Program-made: the position numbers and the translations under genes
Assembly: GCA_950097015.1 (NCBI GenBank)
Contig: CATNEN010000007.1
Coordinates: 6,376,001-6,440,000, forward strand
From: Macrostomum hystrix
Taxonomy: Eukaryota > Platyhelminthes > Macrostomidae
Direction of reading: 5' to 3'
DNA: 64,000 nt
Shown: positions 55,501-64,000 of the stretch, one piece after another
Position numbering within the stretch: position 1 is the first letter of the stretch
Layout of the letters: each line of letters starts with the position of its first letter
The notes under the pieces: model-generated
The model's input: the letters and a program-made list of their open reading frames with translations, nothing else
Told to the model about the DNA's origin: nothing
Database searches by the model: none

Positions 55501-58500
55501 GGTTCTGTGTTGGTAGGCAGTGAGGTGGGTTCTGTGTTGGTAGGCAGTGAGGTGGGTTCTGTGTTGGTAGGCAGTGAGGTGGGTTCTGTGTTGGTAGGCA
55601 GTGAGGTGGGTTCTGTGTTGTTAGGCAGTGAGGTGGGTTCTGTGTTGGTAGGCAGTGAGGTGGGTTCTGTGTTGGTAGGCAGTGAGGTGGGTTCTGTGTT
55701 GGTAGGCTGTGAGGTGGGTTCTGTGTTGGTAGGCAGTGAGGTGGGTTCTGTGTTGGTAGGCAGTGAGGTGGGTTCTGTGTTGGTAGGCAGTTAGGTGGGT
55801 TCTGTGTTGGTAGGCTGTGAGGTGGGTTCTGTGTTGGTAGGCAGTTAGGTGGGTTCTGTGTTGGTAGGCTGTGAGGTGGGTTCTGTGTTGGTAGGCAGTT
55901 AGGTGGGTTCTGTGTTGGTAGGCTGTGAGGTGGGTTCTGTGTTGGTAGGCTGTGAGGTATGTTCTGTGTTTGTAGGCAGTGAGGTGGGTTCTGTGTTGGT
56001 AGGCAGTGAGGTGGGTTCTGTGTTGGTAGGCAGTGAGGTGGGTTCTGTGTTGGTAGGCAGTGAGGTGGGTTCTGTGTTGGTAGGCAGTGAGGTGGGTTCT
56101 GTGTTGGTAGGCAGTGAGGTGGGTTCTGTGTTGGTAGGCAGTGAGGTGTGTTCTGTGTTTGTAGGCAGTGAGGTGGGTTCTGTGTTGGTAGGCAGTGAGG
56201 TGGGTTCTGTGTGTGCTCCCCTTCATTATTTGTTTATAGACCCGTATTTCGAGACGGCCGCATGCCCCAAACTGTTGCAAAATCATCTGAAGGATACAGC
56301 TACTCGCCCGTGACAGTGCACTTTGATGTCCTGCATCGCATTGCTAGCTGATGATGTTTACTTGGAGCAGACACGGAGCAGGTGTGAATGAGATAATGCT
56401 ACTTTGATTGACAGGCTTGCTTGAATTCCCACTAGATCAAGCGATCTCAAAGTCTGTTTGTTCGAAATTCCCGAATTCAGCTTTCTAGTACGGATTTCTG
56501 CTTCGTAATCAGACTTGTTTGCGCAAGGCCAATTTAGTTTTCACAAATTAGCAGGTATATTTATAGCCAATGCATCTCTGCACTTCCTACCTTATTCGTA
56601 CCCAACGCTTTTAACAACCTTTACTGTAATTTTCTGTGTTTTCTAATAATTTTAAAATAATTACTTTCCGAGCCGTGTTGTGCAACAATGACCGCCTTGT
56701 TAGCCGGTCGGACACAACAATTATACAATTTAGGTAAGGGAAAATTGTCCCCACTACAAATTTTGCAGGTCGTGCCAAGGAAAAGGAACATTTATTTATT
56801 TATCTATTTATTTCTATTGTGTATGGAAAGGCTTGGTTGGATAGCTGCTGCTGCTGCTTTAGAATGCTCGCATTTTCAATCCAGTGTTCCTTTGGTTCAA
56901 GTGACGAGACATCGAGTTCATTCAGAGGAATAAATGAATTAATCTCGGTTGCTAGGCCGGCAGCTCGAAACTCCACGTGCTCGTCCTTGGCGGCTTGGCG
57001 CCTGTATCTGTGTGCCTGTGTACTGTATGTGTGTGCCTGTGTACTGTATCTTTGTGCCTGTGTACTGTATCTGTGTGCCTGTGTACTGTATCTGTGTGCC
57101 TGTGTACTGTATCTGTGTGCCTGTGTACTGTATCTGTGTGCCTGTGTACTGTATCTGTGTGCCTGTGTACTGTATCTGTGTGCCTGTGTACTGTATCTGT
57201 GTGCCTGTGTACTGTATCTGTGTGCCTGTGTACTGTATCTGTGTGCCTGTGTACTGTATCTGTGTGCCTGTGTACTGCATCTGTGTGCCTGTGTACTGTA
57301 TCTGTGTGCCTGTGTACTGTATCTGTGTGCCTGTGTACTGTATCTGTGTGCCTGTGTACTGTATCGTGTGCCTGTGTACTGTATCTGTGTGCCTGTGTAC
57401 TGTATCTGTGTGCCTGTGTACTGCATCTGTGTGCCTGTGTACTGTATCTGTGTGCCTGTGTATTGTATCTGTGTGCCTGTGTACTGTATCTGTGTGCCTG
57501 TGTATTGTATCTGTGTGCCTGTGTGCTCAGGGGTCAGCGGAATGAGCACAGTGGCTCCAAACCATGCTTCAGTGCACACAGCTCCCTGCGAATAAGATTA
57601 TTTATTACTCAAACAGAGCCACTCACCTATTAGGTTGGCCAGGTAGCTGAGCGAGGTGCCTCCTCGGCCTATGGACTGTCCGGCGCAAGTGGAGTTCTCC
57701 AGCAAGAAGACGACCTGCAGACGCTTGCGCAGAATGCGCGGATCGCTCACCAAGTCGTCCTTCACGATGCTGGTCTCCTCATCGATGCGGCAGCGGACGC
57801 AGCGGTAGGGCGTGTTGATGTTCACCAGCTCGTTGCGGCACCTGTCGGTGTACTGGATGGCCACCTCGCAGACGTCTTTGCGAAGTCGGGCATAGGCGCC
57901 GCACAACTCCAGGTAGGGCTCCGGGTCCACGGTGTTGAAGCACTTGTCAAACGAAGAGCTGCCAGGCGTGAACCACAGCTTGCAGACGGCGGCGTCGGAA
58001 GATCCGAGTCCGACAGCGGAGGCTGCCTCGCCGGATCCACTGGACTCGCCGGTGTCTGCAAGGCAGGCGCCAGAGGTCCAGAATCGGACATGCGAATCGC
58101 GGTTCCCTCCGCGCAGGTCGTTAGCCCGGTGGCCGTCGTTGCTGCCGGCCAGGCCGTCGATGCGCGCCTGGTACAGCGGGTGCACTCGGAGGACGCAGGA
58201 GTCGGTGATGGAGTTGCAGCGCAGCAGCAGGGTGTTGCGCAGGATCTCGCCGTGGAATCGGACCAGCAGGAGGCTCTTGCTGCGCTCGGCTTCCACCTTC
58301 CTGCCGCCCACGTATCGATTCATCGGCAGTCTCTCAATGCGGTTATCGACGCGGAATACACCACTCGGGCTGACTGAGTATTGCACTCTACCGAAACGGA
58401 TCAGCAGGTCGTGACGAGTTGGCGTCCCATTAATCGACCGGTAGCTCTGAGCCAACGTGAACTCGTTCTCTCGGAAGTCGTGCGCCAGGATGTAACTGCA

Positions 58501-60813
58501 AGGCCGCGGGTTCACAAGACTCACGCCGTCGAAGGTAATGATGCTGTTGCCGCCGGCCAGGACCATCGTGCGGTGCCGCATTGCCAGCAGCCGCACAGTG
58601 GGGTCCCACAGGCTGGCGTCCATTTGGCGCCAATCGTTGAACATAGACAGCAGGACGTAGCCATCGGATGATGTCGCGAACAAGCGGTCGCGGATGCGCC
58701 GAGCAGCCAAGCGAATCGAGCGCACCAGCGCCAGACGGCGCTGCCAGACGCGCGGGCTCAGACTGTCGATGTAGACCGGCGAGTAGATGGTTCCGACCAC
58801 TTCGGCGTATGACGCCTCGCCTTCACCGAGTGTTTGACAAGCGGCATCGCAGATCGGTCGCCAGACGCGGACGCGATAGGCGTCAGTCATCAAAAGACGG
58901 CGCACGCCGGCGGCGAATTCCCCGCTAGTGACGAGACTCCAGCCTTCGCCAGCGTTGCGCCAGAAGCTCAACGACTCCGGGCCAGTCAGCAGAGACGCAA
59001 GGCGCTGGGGTCGGCTGAGGGCCTCCCGCTCCGTCGTGCTTGGGCCGAATTCGATCCATTTGCTGAGCGCATAAATTACATCGTCGTACCAGTCCTTCAG
59101 CTTTACTAGGTCGCCAGAGTGGCCAATTATAAAGGGCTTCAGATCGGTGGCCAGCCAGTCCAGGGACTTACTGGCTGCATTTGCCAGTGCGGACTCGATC
59201 TGCTGCAGCGCCAGCGCCACCTGCTCTCTGGCAGCGCCAAGCGGTACCACCTGACCGGCCCGCTCGGACAGCAGCCAGAGCATCGAGGCCGTGGCGTTAC
59301 TCCCGGCTGTCGTGATGCCCGTCGCGTGCAGGATTTTCCGCAGGCCGGCATCTGCCGACTCCAGGCAGCGCCCAAACCAAGCGCCGAAGCGCGCGGCTGC
59401 CTCCTTGCATGCGTCGAGACTGTCGCGCCAGGTGCTCAGCACTGGCAGGCCATCCAGGAATTCCACTGTGACATCAGCCGCGTGTTGAACTCGCTCAGCT
59501 AAGCGCAGGTCGATGAGGGTCGCGCCCCCAGCCGTCAACGCCCGCACGATTGCGTCAGTTGCGGAGTTGATTCTCTTGGACGCGGCGTTGAAGGCTCGCT
59601 TCAACCATTGAACAACGACGCCCAGGCGCGGGTCGTTGCCAGCCGCTTCCGCAATGGTCTCCGCATAGAGCCTAAAGGATTCAAGGTCTGCCAGCAGCGG
59701 GTTTGTCGCCTCTTCCGACAGTCGCTTGGCATCGACAGCCTTCAAGAGCCGGTCGCGGCCGGCTCGAAGCAGAGCGTTGAGCGCCGAGCCGAGTGCGCGA
59801 AGGCCCGACGATGTCCATGTGTCTAGGAGAGCCTCCTTCAGGTGTGCGACTGCCGACTTCTGAATATTAAGAGGCTTATGACTGACATCCGTGTGTTTCA
59901 ATGAATATATGTGGACCCGAAAATTTTCTATCGCATTCGATGTACTAAGATGATGGCTATGTCGAATTCCTTGCAGCGTTTGAATAACCAGCAGCAATTA
60001 TTAGTTATAATTGATTCTATGCATAATTGCATGGGCTATTCAGTAATTTTACCACCTGGTTGAATAATAAGAGGCAGTCCCAACTGCCTGCAAAAAAAAT
60101 GTCGTCAAGGCAAAGATCGAAAGTTAGGTCAAAGTGGTTACAGTGCAAAAAATGCGCCATAATTGTTCGTCACAAGCTTGATAAATTTGAGCAATCTAAT
60201 TTATCGAAAAATTGCGGACGAAACATCTGAGAAGTACTTTTTCTGTTTTTGTTCTAGCGATTATTTTATCTTTTTCAACGATTCGAGCTTTACAGGGGCC
60301 GTACCAATGAGAGATTTTGAAAGAGGTCGTCCGTGGGATAAATAGCCCCTGAATCCCCTAGGCATTGATCGAACTCACCACACCGTCGGCCTGCACCGAG
60401 CGCCAGGCGCTGCTGTACTCCAACGTGTTGTTTCTGTGCAGCTGCAGTCCCATGGAGAACAGGTTCACGCCCGGAGACACCGAGGCCGGCCGGGTGGGGT
60501 CCGGCCACTGGCCGACGCTCATTCGGCCAACCAAAACGGCCGCGTGCGCCTGTCGGCCGTCTTCGGAGACGCCAGCAGAGGCCAGCATCAGGCTGGCGTT
60601 CGGCCAGAAGCTGTGCGATGCGACGCGCAGGTCGGTGGAGAAGTCGATGCCTCCCAGCCCTGTGTCCAGCGTGGCAGTCAAGTGGCTCTTCGGACGGTCG
60701 AGCTGAGCGTCCAGGCGAGCCGCCTGATGATCGTTGCCGGATGCGAAGATGGTCAGACGGTCGAGTCGGCTGCCCGGCGTGAACTGCACGCTGATCGAGG
60801 AGCCGTTGTCGCA
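52508..60813 (-). CDS. Large lipid-transfer protein, C-terminal part (5 exons; 5' end outside)
   Basis: Exons are 60813-60379, 59859-57627, 55313-55031, 54431-54169 and 52713-52508. Intron phases 0, 1, 2 and 1 are all consistent with GT-AG borders, giving 1139 residues of C-terminus. The order is a beta-rich segment, a long helical region (about residues 146-560), a VWD-type domain (VNPRPCSYILAHDFRENEFT at about 630), then a Cys-rich C8-like block (CKLW, CFNT, LCGAY, DVCEVA, DRCRNE, YRCVRC). A vWA-like domain follows (VVFLLENSTCAGQSIG through KHVFLVTCQ) and a Cys-containing tail. Apolipophorin and vitellogenin-type proteins end in VWD, which supports the family. The vWA MIDAS site (D-x-S-x-S) is altered to ENSTC. 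The N-terminal lipid-binding module is not in the window. The Ty3/gypsy element upstream lies in opposite orientation, probably in an intron. Confidence 0.8.
52762..54165. repeat. 23-bp minisatellite, about 61 copies, intron of lipid-transfer gene
   Basis: Unit CTGTCCACCTGGACTGCCTCAAA trimmed by three bases in some copies. Main variants are CCTAGGCTGTCTCAAACTTT, TAGGCTGTCTTAAACTTT and GACTGCTTCAAA. Blocks of four or more variants recur in the same order (for example from 53008, 53308, 53515), pointing to higher-order duplication. The array stops a few bases from the exon at 54169. Confidence 0.95.
54445..54995. repeat. About 27-bp degenerate tandem repeat in intron
   Basis: About twenty units of GTAGGAAATGGGGTTGGTGT plus TAGCGG or TAGTATC. 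G-rich on the plus strand, with several GGGG runs per 100 bp. Confidence 0.9.
55325..56213. repeat. 27-bp minisatellite in intron of lipid-transfer gene
   Basis: About 32 copies of GGTGGGTTCTGTGTTGGTAG plus GCAGTGA. Units alternate GCAGTGA, GCAGTTA and GCTGTGA. The array begins within 15 bases of the exon at 55313. Confidence 0.97.
56214..57000. other. Intron DNA of the lipid-transfer gene
   Basis: No further exon was recognised between the 27-bp and 21-bp arrays. A TTTATTTATTTATCTATTTA run occurs at about 56790. Confidence 0.5.
57001..57525. repeat. 21-bp minisatellite grown from a SINE-B segment
   Basis: About 25 copies of TCTGTGTGCCTGTGTACTGTA. The last unit runs without a break into SINE-B sequence (GTGTGCTCAGGGGTCAGCGG). 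In the SINE copy at 13318 the same segment occurs once (GTACAGTATCTGTGTGCGTG CG...GCTCAGG). Confidence 0.9.
57520..57605 (+). repeat. SINE family B, tail piece next to the 21-bp array
   Basis: GTGTGCTCAGGGGTCAGCGG, then AATGAGCAC, and a CCCTGCGAATAAGATTATTT end, matching the fragment at 16405-16480. Confidence 0.65.
59860..60378. other. Intron of the lipid-transfer gene
   Basis: AT-rich, GT-AG bordered; nothing else was recognised. Confidence 0.6.
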
Positions 60814-61084
60814 CTGTGGGAAAAAAAAGGAAAAAAACTCGCAAGAAAAAACCGATGTCGTTTACTTTTCTAATTGATATCGTTGAACGCTATTTCGCTC
60901 CATAAACAATCTAAAAGTAGAACATGCAAAATCTGCCCGTTGTTTGTTCGCAAAGCTCTCACAGTGAGAGTAGTTTGATTTAATGGATTTGGATTTTCTA
61001 CTTGGAATGCTGCACTCAAAGTTTATGCATTTTTTAAACTGAAATTTTCATTTCGATTAATTTCCTTTTTTGGTTCTGTCGGGC

Positions 61085-61357
61085 TATGTCAATTGTTGGT
61101 GCAGTCACTGTCGTTGTTGTAATAGTTCAGTTTATTTAAGTGCACGCGCGCCACCCCCGCCGCTGTTATTTACTTTGATGTGTCTTATACAACCACCCAT
61201 CCTCCACCCTATTGTTATCTCGTGTGATTGCTGAATCATGCCTGTCTGGCACAATATATATTGATCGAAGGTGCACGGCTAGAGTTTGCGCTTGTGACTG
61301 TCCTGCAACCTGCTCAATGCGTTTGCTTCTGTTCTTCAATTAACACACGACTTCACA
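61085..61357 (+). mobile_element. 5' LTR of a Ty3/gypsy element (3' edge defined, 5' edge approximate)
   Basis: The region ends AACACACGACTTCACA at 61357. One base later comes a primer-binding-site-like TGGCGACGAGGATGG (61359-61373), directly before gag. The left edge is unclear: candidate TGT starts lie between 61087 and 61108, because the matching 3' LTR is outside the window. Host gene orientation is opposite. Confidence 0.5.
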
Positions 61358-61369
61358 GTGGCGACGAGG

Positions 61370-64000
61370 ATGGCTGCGACTATTCCTACACTCTCTGCAA
61401 ACTCTGATGTTGAGGTTTACATCGAGAGGCTAGATCAGTACCTGGTCTACAAGGAAGTTAAAGACGAAGCGAAGGTTGCAACCCTGATCACAGTCATTGG
61501 AGAAGAGGCATACAAGCTGCTCCGCAACCTGTGCCTGCCAGACGCAGTGTCCTCCAAGCCCTACGAAACGTTGACACAGCTGCTGAAGGATCACTACGCT
61601 CCAAAAACATCAATGCTCTCGGCCAGATTTCGTTTTCAGCAGCGCATCCAGAGACCCGGCGAGAGCTTCACCGACTTCGTTGCCGGTCTCAAAGCAGCTT
61701 CTGAGCACTGCAAGTTCGGCATTACTCTGACCGAGAGGCTACGCGACCAGCTCATCTTCGGCATACGCAGTGACGCCCACCGAGCGAAGCTTCTGGAAGT
61801 CGAGGATCCGACTTTTGATGCCCTGACTAAGAAGATTGAAACGCTGGAGACGGCAGAGATGTCCTCATCCGAGATGACACACAGGGCCGAGCCAGTGGCC
61901 CACCTGCGCCCGCACAGGAACCCGTCTGGAGCCAAGGGAGTCAAGGACGTCAGCAGGCAAGCTCCTCGCCGGTCAGCTGCCAGCTTCGCTGACCCAGCTC
62001 GGGCAGCGCAGTCGTGCTCGGCCGCAAGTGCGTGTGCAAGCTGCGGCGGCGCCCATAGTCGGCAGCAGTGTAAGCTGCGCGAGGCCAAATGCCACGGCTG
62101 CGGTAAGGTCGGCCACATCCGGAAGGTGTGCAAGTCATCCAGGCTGCACAAAGTAGATCCCGAGCCGGCTGAGGCGCAGGAGCCCCTTTTCAGCCTTAGG
62201 CAAGGCGGATCAAGCAAGGGACTGGTAGTCAAGTTGCTTGTTCAGGGCAGCCCATGCTGTTTCGAGGTGGACACCGGGTCCGCCCTCACTGTCATACCCA
62301 AGAACCTGCAAGAGGAGGTCCTGCCGGACTTGCGCTTGTCGCCGACCTCCACGGTGCTGCGTACCTACACTGGAGAAAGCTTTCGGCCAGTCGGGCAGGC
62401 GGAGGTCACCGTCCAGCACAACAGCCAGGACCTGCGGCTGCCACTGCTGGTCGTCGAACAAGGCGACGTCGCGTTGCTCGGCCGAGACTGGCTGGCGAAG
62501 CTGAAACTTGACTGGCCGAGGATCTTCGGGCAAGTCAACTCGGTGACTGGCGAGGCGGATGGTCTGATCGCGCAGTTTCCCGAGGTCTTCCAAGGCGGCC
62601 TGGGCACCTATCGGCACGGCGAGGTGAAGCTGCACATGCCTGCGGAGGCTAAGCCACGCTTTTTCAAGGCCAGGCCGGTCCCCTACGCGCTCCGAGAACG
62701 CGTTGACGACGAGCTTCGGCGGATGGAGGCGGACGGCATCATCACATCAGTCAAGTACTCAGACTGGGCGGCGCCCATCGTGCCCGTGGTTAAGAAGAAC
62801 GGTGCAGTGCGGATCTGCGGAGACTATAAGCTGACCTACAATGCGGAGGCTACGCCAGAGCTGTACCCGCTGCCGCGCATCGAAGACTTGTTCGCTAAGT
62901 TGGGCGGCGGCTGCAAGTGGTCCAAGCTGGACATGTCGAACGCCTTTCTGCAGCTGCCCCTGTCTAAGGACAGTAAGATTTTCTTGACCATCAATACGCA
63001 GCGAGGTCTGTTCCAGCTGAACCGCATGCCATTTGGCATCAACTGCGCCAGCGCCGTGTTCCAGCGCACGCTCGACTCTCTGCTCGGTGACCTGGAGTCG
63101 GTGCAAGTCTTCGTTGACGATATCCTGGTGACAGGCAGAACTCTGCAGCATCATCGCGAGAATCTCACCAAGGTCCTTCAACGCCTCCAGGAGGCGGGTC
63201 TACGGTTAAACAAGGACAAGTGCGAGTTCTTCCGCGACTCGGTCGATTACCTGGGCCATCGGATCGACAGCCAAGGTCTGCGGCCGCTGGCGGAGAAGGT
63301 GACGGCAGTGCAGGACGCGCCGGCGCCCACTGATTGCAGTCAGCTTCGAGCCTATCTCGGCATGCTAACTCACTACGGTAAGTTTCTGCCTCATCTGTCT
63401 ACCGTGGTCGCTCCGCTCAACCAGTTGCTGACTAAGAACGCCCGCTGGTGCTGGGGAGAGCCCCAGCAGCTGGCCTTCCAGAGGTCCAAGCGCCTACTGC
63501 TCGAGTCTCCGGTGCTTGTTCACTACGACTCGAAGCTGCCGCTGCGATTAGAGTGCGACGCCAGCCCCTACGGACTCGGCGTGGTGCTGACACATCGCAT
63601 GGACGGCCAGGACCGAGCGATCGCCTTCGCCAGCCGCAGCCTGACTACGGCTCAGAAGGGCTACTCGCAGCTGGACAAAGAGGCCCTTGCGATCATGTTC
63701 GGCCTCCAGCGTTTCAATCAGTTCCTGCAAGGCCGCAAATTTGTCATCGTGACCGACCACAAGCCGCTCCTGGGACTTCTAGGCGAGCACAAAGGCATCC
63801 CTGAGCACGCGGCTGCCCGCATGCAGCGCTGGGCGATCCGCTTGGCTGGTTATGACTATGCGCTTGAGTTCCGGCCCACCAGCAAACACGCAAACTGCGA
63901 TTCACTGTCCCGGCTGCCGCTGCCGAGACAGTTCGAGGAGGAGCCGGCCGTAAACGCCCTGCTGCTCGACGAGGAGACCGGGTCTGCTATCACGGCTCAG
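61370..64000 (+). CDS. Ty3/gypsy retrotransposon gag-pol, open to the window end
   Basis: One uninterrupted frame of 877 codons from ATG 61370, which overlaps the primer-binding site, running off the right edge. Order: a capsid-like gag (residues 1-220), two zinc knuckles (CASCGGAHSRQQC, then CHGCGKVGHIRKVC, a perfect C-x2-C-x4-H-x4-C), and an aspartic protease with DTGSALTVI. A reverse transcriptase follows with VKKNGAVRICGDY, LPRIEDLFAKLGG and the catalytic VFVDDILV. RNase H shows LECDASPYGLGVVL and TDHKPL. Gag and pol are fused without a frameshift or stop. Integrase would lie beyond the window. The frame is intact, suggesting a recent insertion. It is not a virus gene set that I can tie to an infectious agent: no envelope region is visible. 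Confidence 0.93.
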   Translation, partial: MAATIPTLSANSDVEVYIERLDQYLVYKEVKDEAKVATLITVIGEEAYKLLRNLCLPDAVSSKPYETLTQLLKDHYAPKTSMLSARFRFQQRIQRPGESFTDFVAGLKAASEHCKFGITLTERLRDQLIFGIRSDAHRAKLLEVEDPTFDALTKKIETLETAEMSSSEMTHRAEPVAHLRPHRNPSGAKGVKDVSRQAPRRSAASFADPARAAQSCSAASACASCGGAHSRQQCKLREAKCHGCGKVGHIRKVCKSSRLHKVDPEPAEAQEPLFSLRQGGSSKGLVVKLLVQGSPCCFEVDTGSALTVIPKNLQEEVLPDLRLSPTSTVLRTYTGESFRPVGQAEVTVQHNSQDLRLPLLVVEQGDVALLGRDWLAKLKLDWPRIFGQVNSVTGEADGLIAQFPEVFQGGLGTYRHGEVKLHMPAEAKPRFFKARPVPYALRERVDDELRRMEADGIITSVKYSDWAAPIVPVVKKNGAVRICGDYKLTYNAEATPELYPLPRIEDLFAKLGGGCKWSKLDMSNAFLQLPLSKDSKIFLTINTQRGLFQLNRMPFGINCASAVFQRTLDSLLGDLESVQVFVDDILVTGRTLQHHRENLTKVLQRLQEAGLRLNKDKCEFFRDSVDYLGHRIDSQGLRPLAEKVTAVQDAPAPTDCSQLRAYLGMLTHYGKFLPHLSTVVAPLNQLLTKNARWCWGEPQQLAFQRSKRLLLESPVLVHYDSKLPLRLECDASPYGLGVVLTHRMDGQDRAIAFASRSLTTAQKGYSQLDKEALAIMFGLQRFNQFLQGRKFVIVTDHKPLLGLLGEHKGIPEHAAARMQRWAIRLAGYDYALEFRPTSKHANCDSLSRLPLPRQFEEEPAVNALLLDEETGSAITAQ

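Noticed and set aside
57598-57626. Continuation of the large minus-strand frame past the exon end
   Set aside because: A perfect GTGAGT donor at 57626-57621 and an in-phase vWA continuation at 55313 show that the frame past it is intron.
59860-59997. N-terminal extension of the 2.2-kb lipid-transfer exon
   Set aside because: The acceptor TTAATATTCAG at 59860 places the exon start at 59859; upstream residues are intron reading.
62210-63181. Minus-strand ORFs opposite the gag-pol frame
   Set aside because: These are GC-rich antisense shadows of an unambiguous protease-RT frame.

Overview
This window is eukaryotic nuclear DNA from an invertebrate animal. Genes have short GC-rich exons, GT-AG introns (one probable GC-AG), and wide AT-rich or minisatellite-filled spacers. 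The gene set is Cramped, Na+/K+-ATPase beta, PRMT5, PEX3, a DUF5054 glycosidase-like protein, a C2H2 zinc-finger protein, a neuropeptide-F-like precursor ending PRFG, and a large lipid-transfer protein. This fits a protostome. A free-living flatworm (Macrostomum-like) is my best guess, by inference only. Coding exons use the standard genetic code.

Layout: 118-5233 (-) Cramped/CRAMP1, with SINE pieces, a solo LTR, a short retroposon and a minisatellite in its introns. 5.3-8.5 kb is AT-rich and non-coding, with a MITE-like inverted repeat. 8.7-9.6 kb holds two minisatellites, followed by a hairpin near 10.0 kb. 10808-11935 (+) is an intronless Na+/K+-ATPase beta subunit. 14150-17504 (-) is PRMT5 in six exons. 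17.6-19.1 kb is a 34-bp minisatellite with higher-order structure. 19793-22999 (-) is PEX3 in four exons, with minisatellites in two introns. 23-25.5 kb is AT-rich. 25.5-30.25 kb is a retrotransposon nest: an RTE-like element in two opposed pieces, its endonuclease split by an internally deleted R1/Jockey-like element with a recognisable target-site duplication. 30.3-33.7 kb is AT-rich with one tRNA-derived SINE. 33775-37915 (+) is the DUF5054 gene in six exons. 39586-42043 (+) is the zinc-finger gene in two exons. 42.6-48.9 kb holds a SINE and a run of different minisatellites. 49274-49633 (+) encodes the neuropeptide-F-like precursor. 50635-50777 (-) is one exon resembling DPH2. 52508-60813 (-) is the 3' part of a large lipid-transfer protein gene (helical region, VWD, C8-like and vWA-like domains), with three large minisatellites in or between its exons. 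61.1-64.0 kb (+) is the 5' part of a Ty3/gypsy element (gag-protease-RT-RNase H, open to the window end).

The host genes have housekeeping or neuroendocrine roles and do not form one pathway. Most of the window is transposon-derived or tandem-repeat DNA. Two dispersed tRNA-derived SINE families recur, and one minisatellite appears to have grown from inside a SINE copy.
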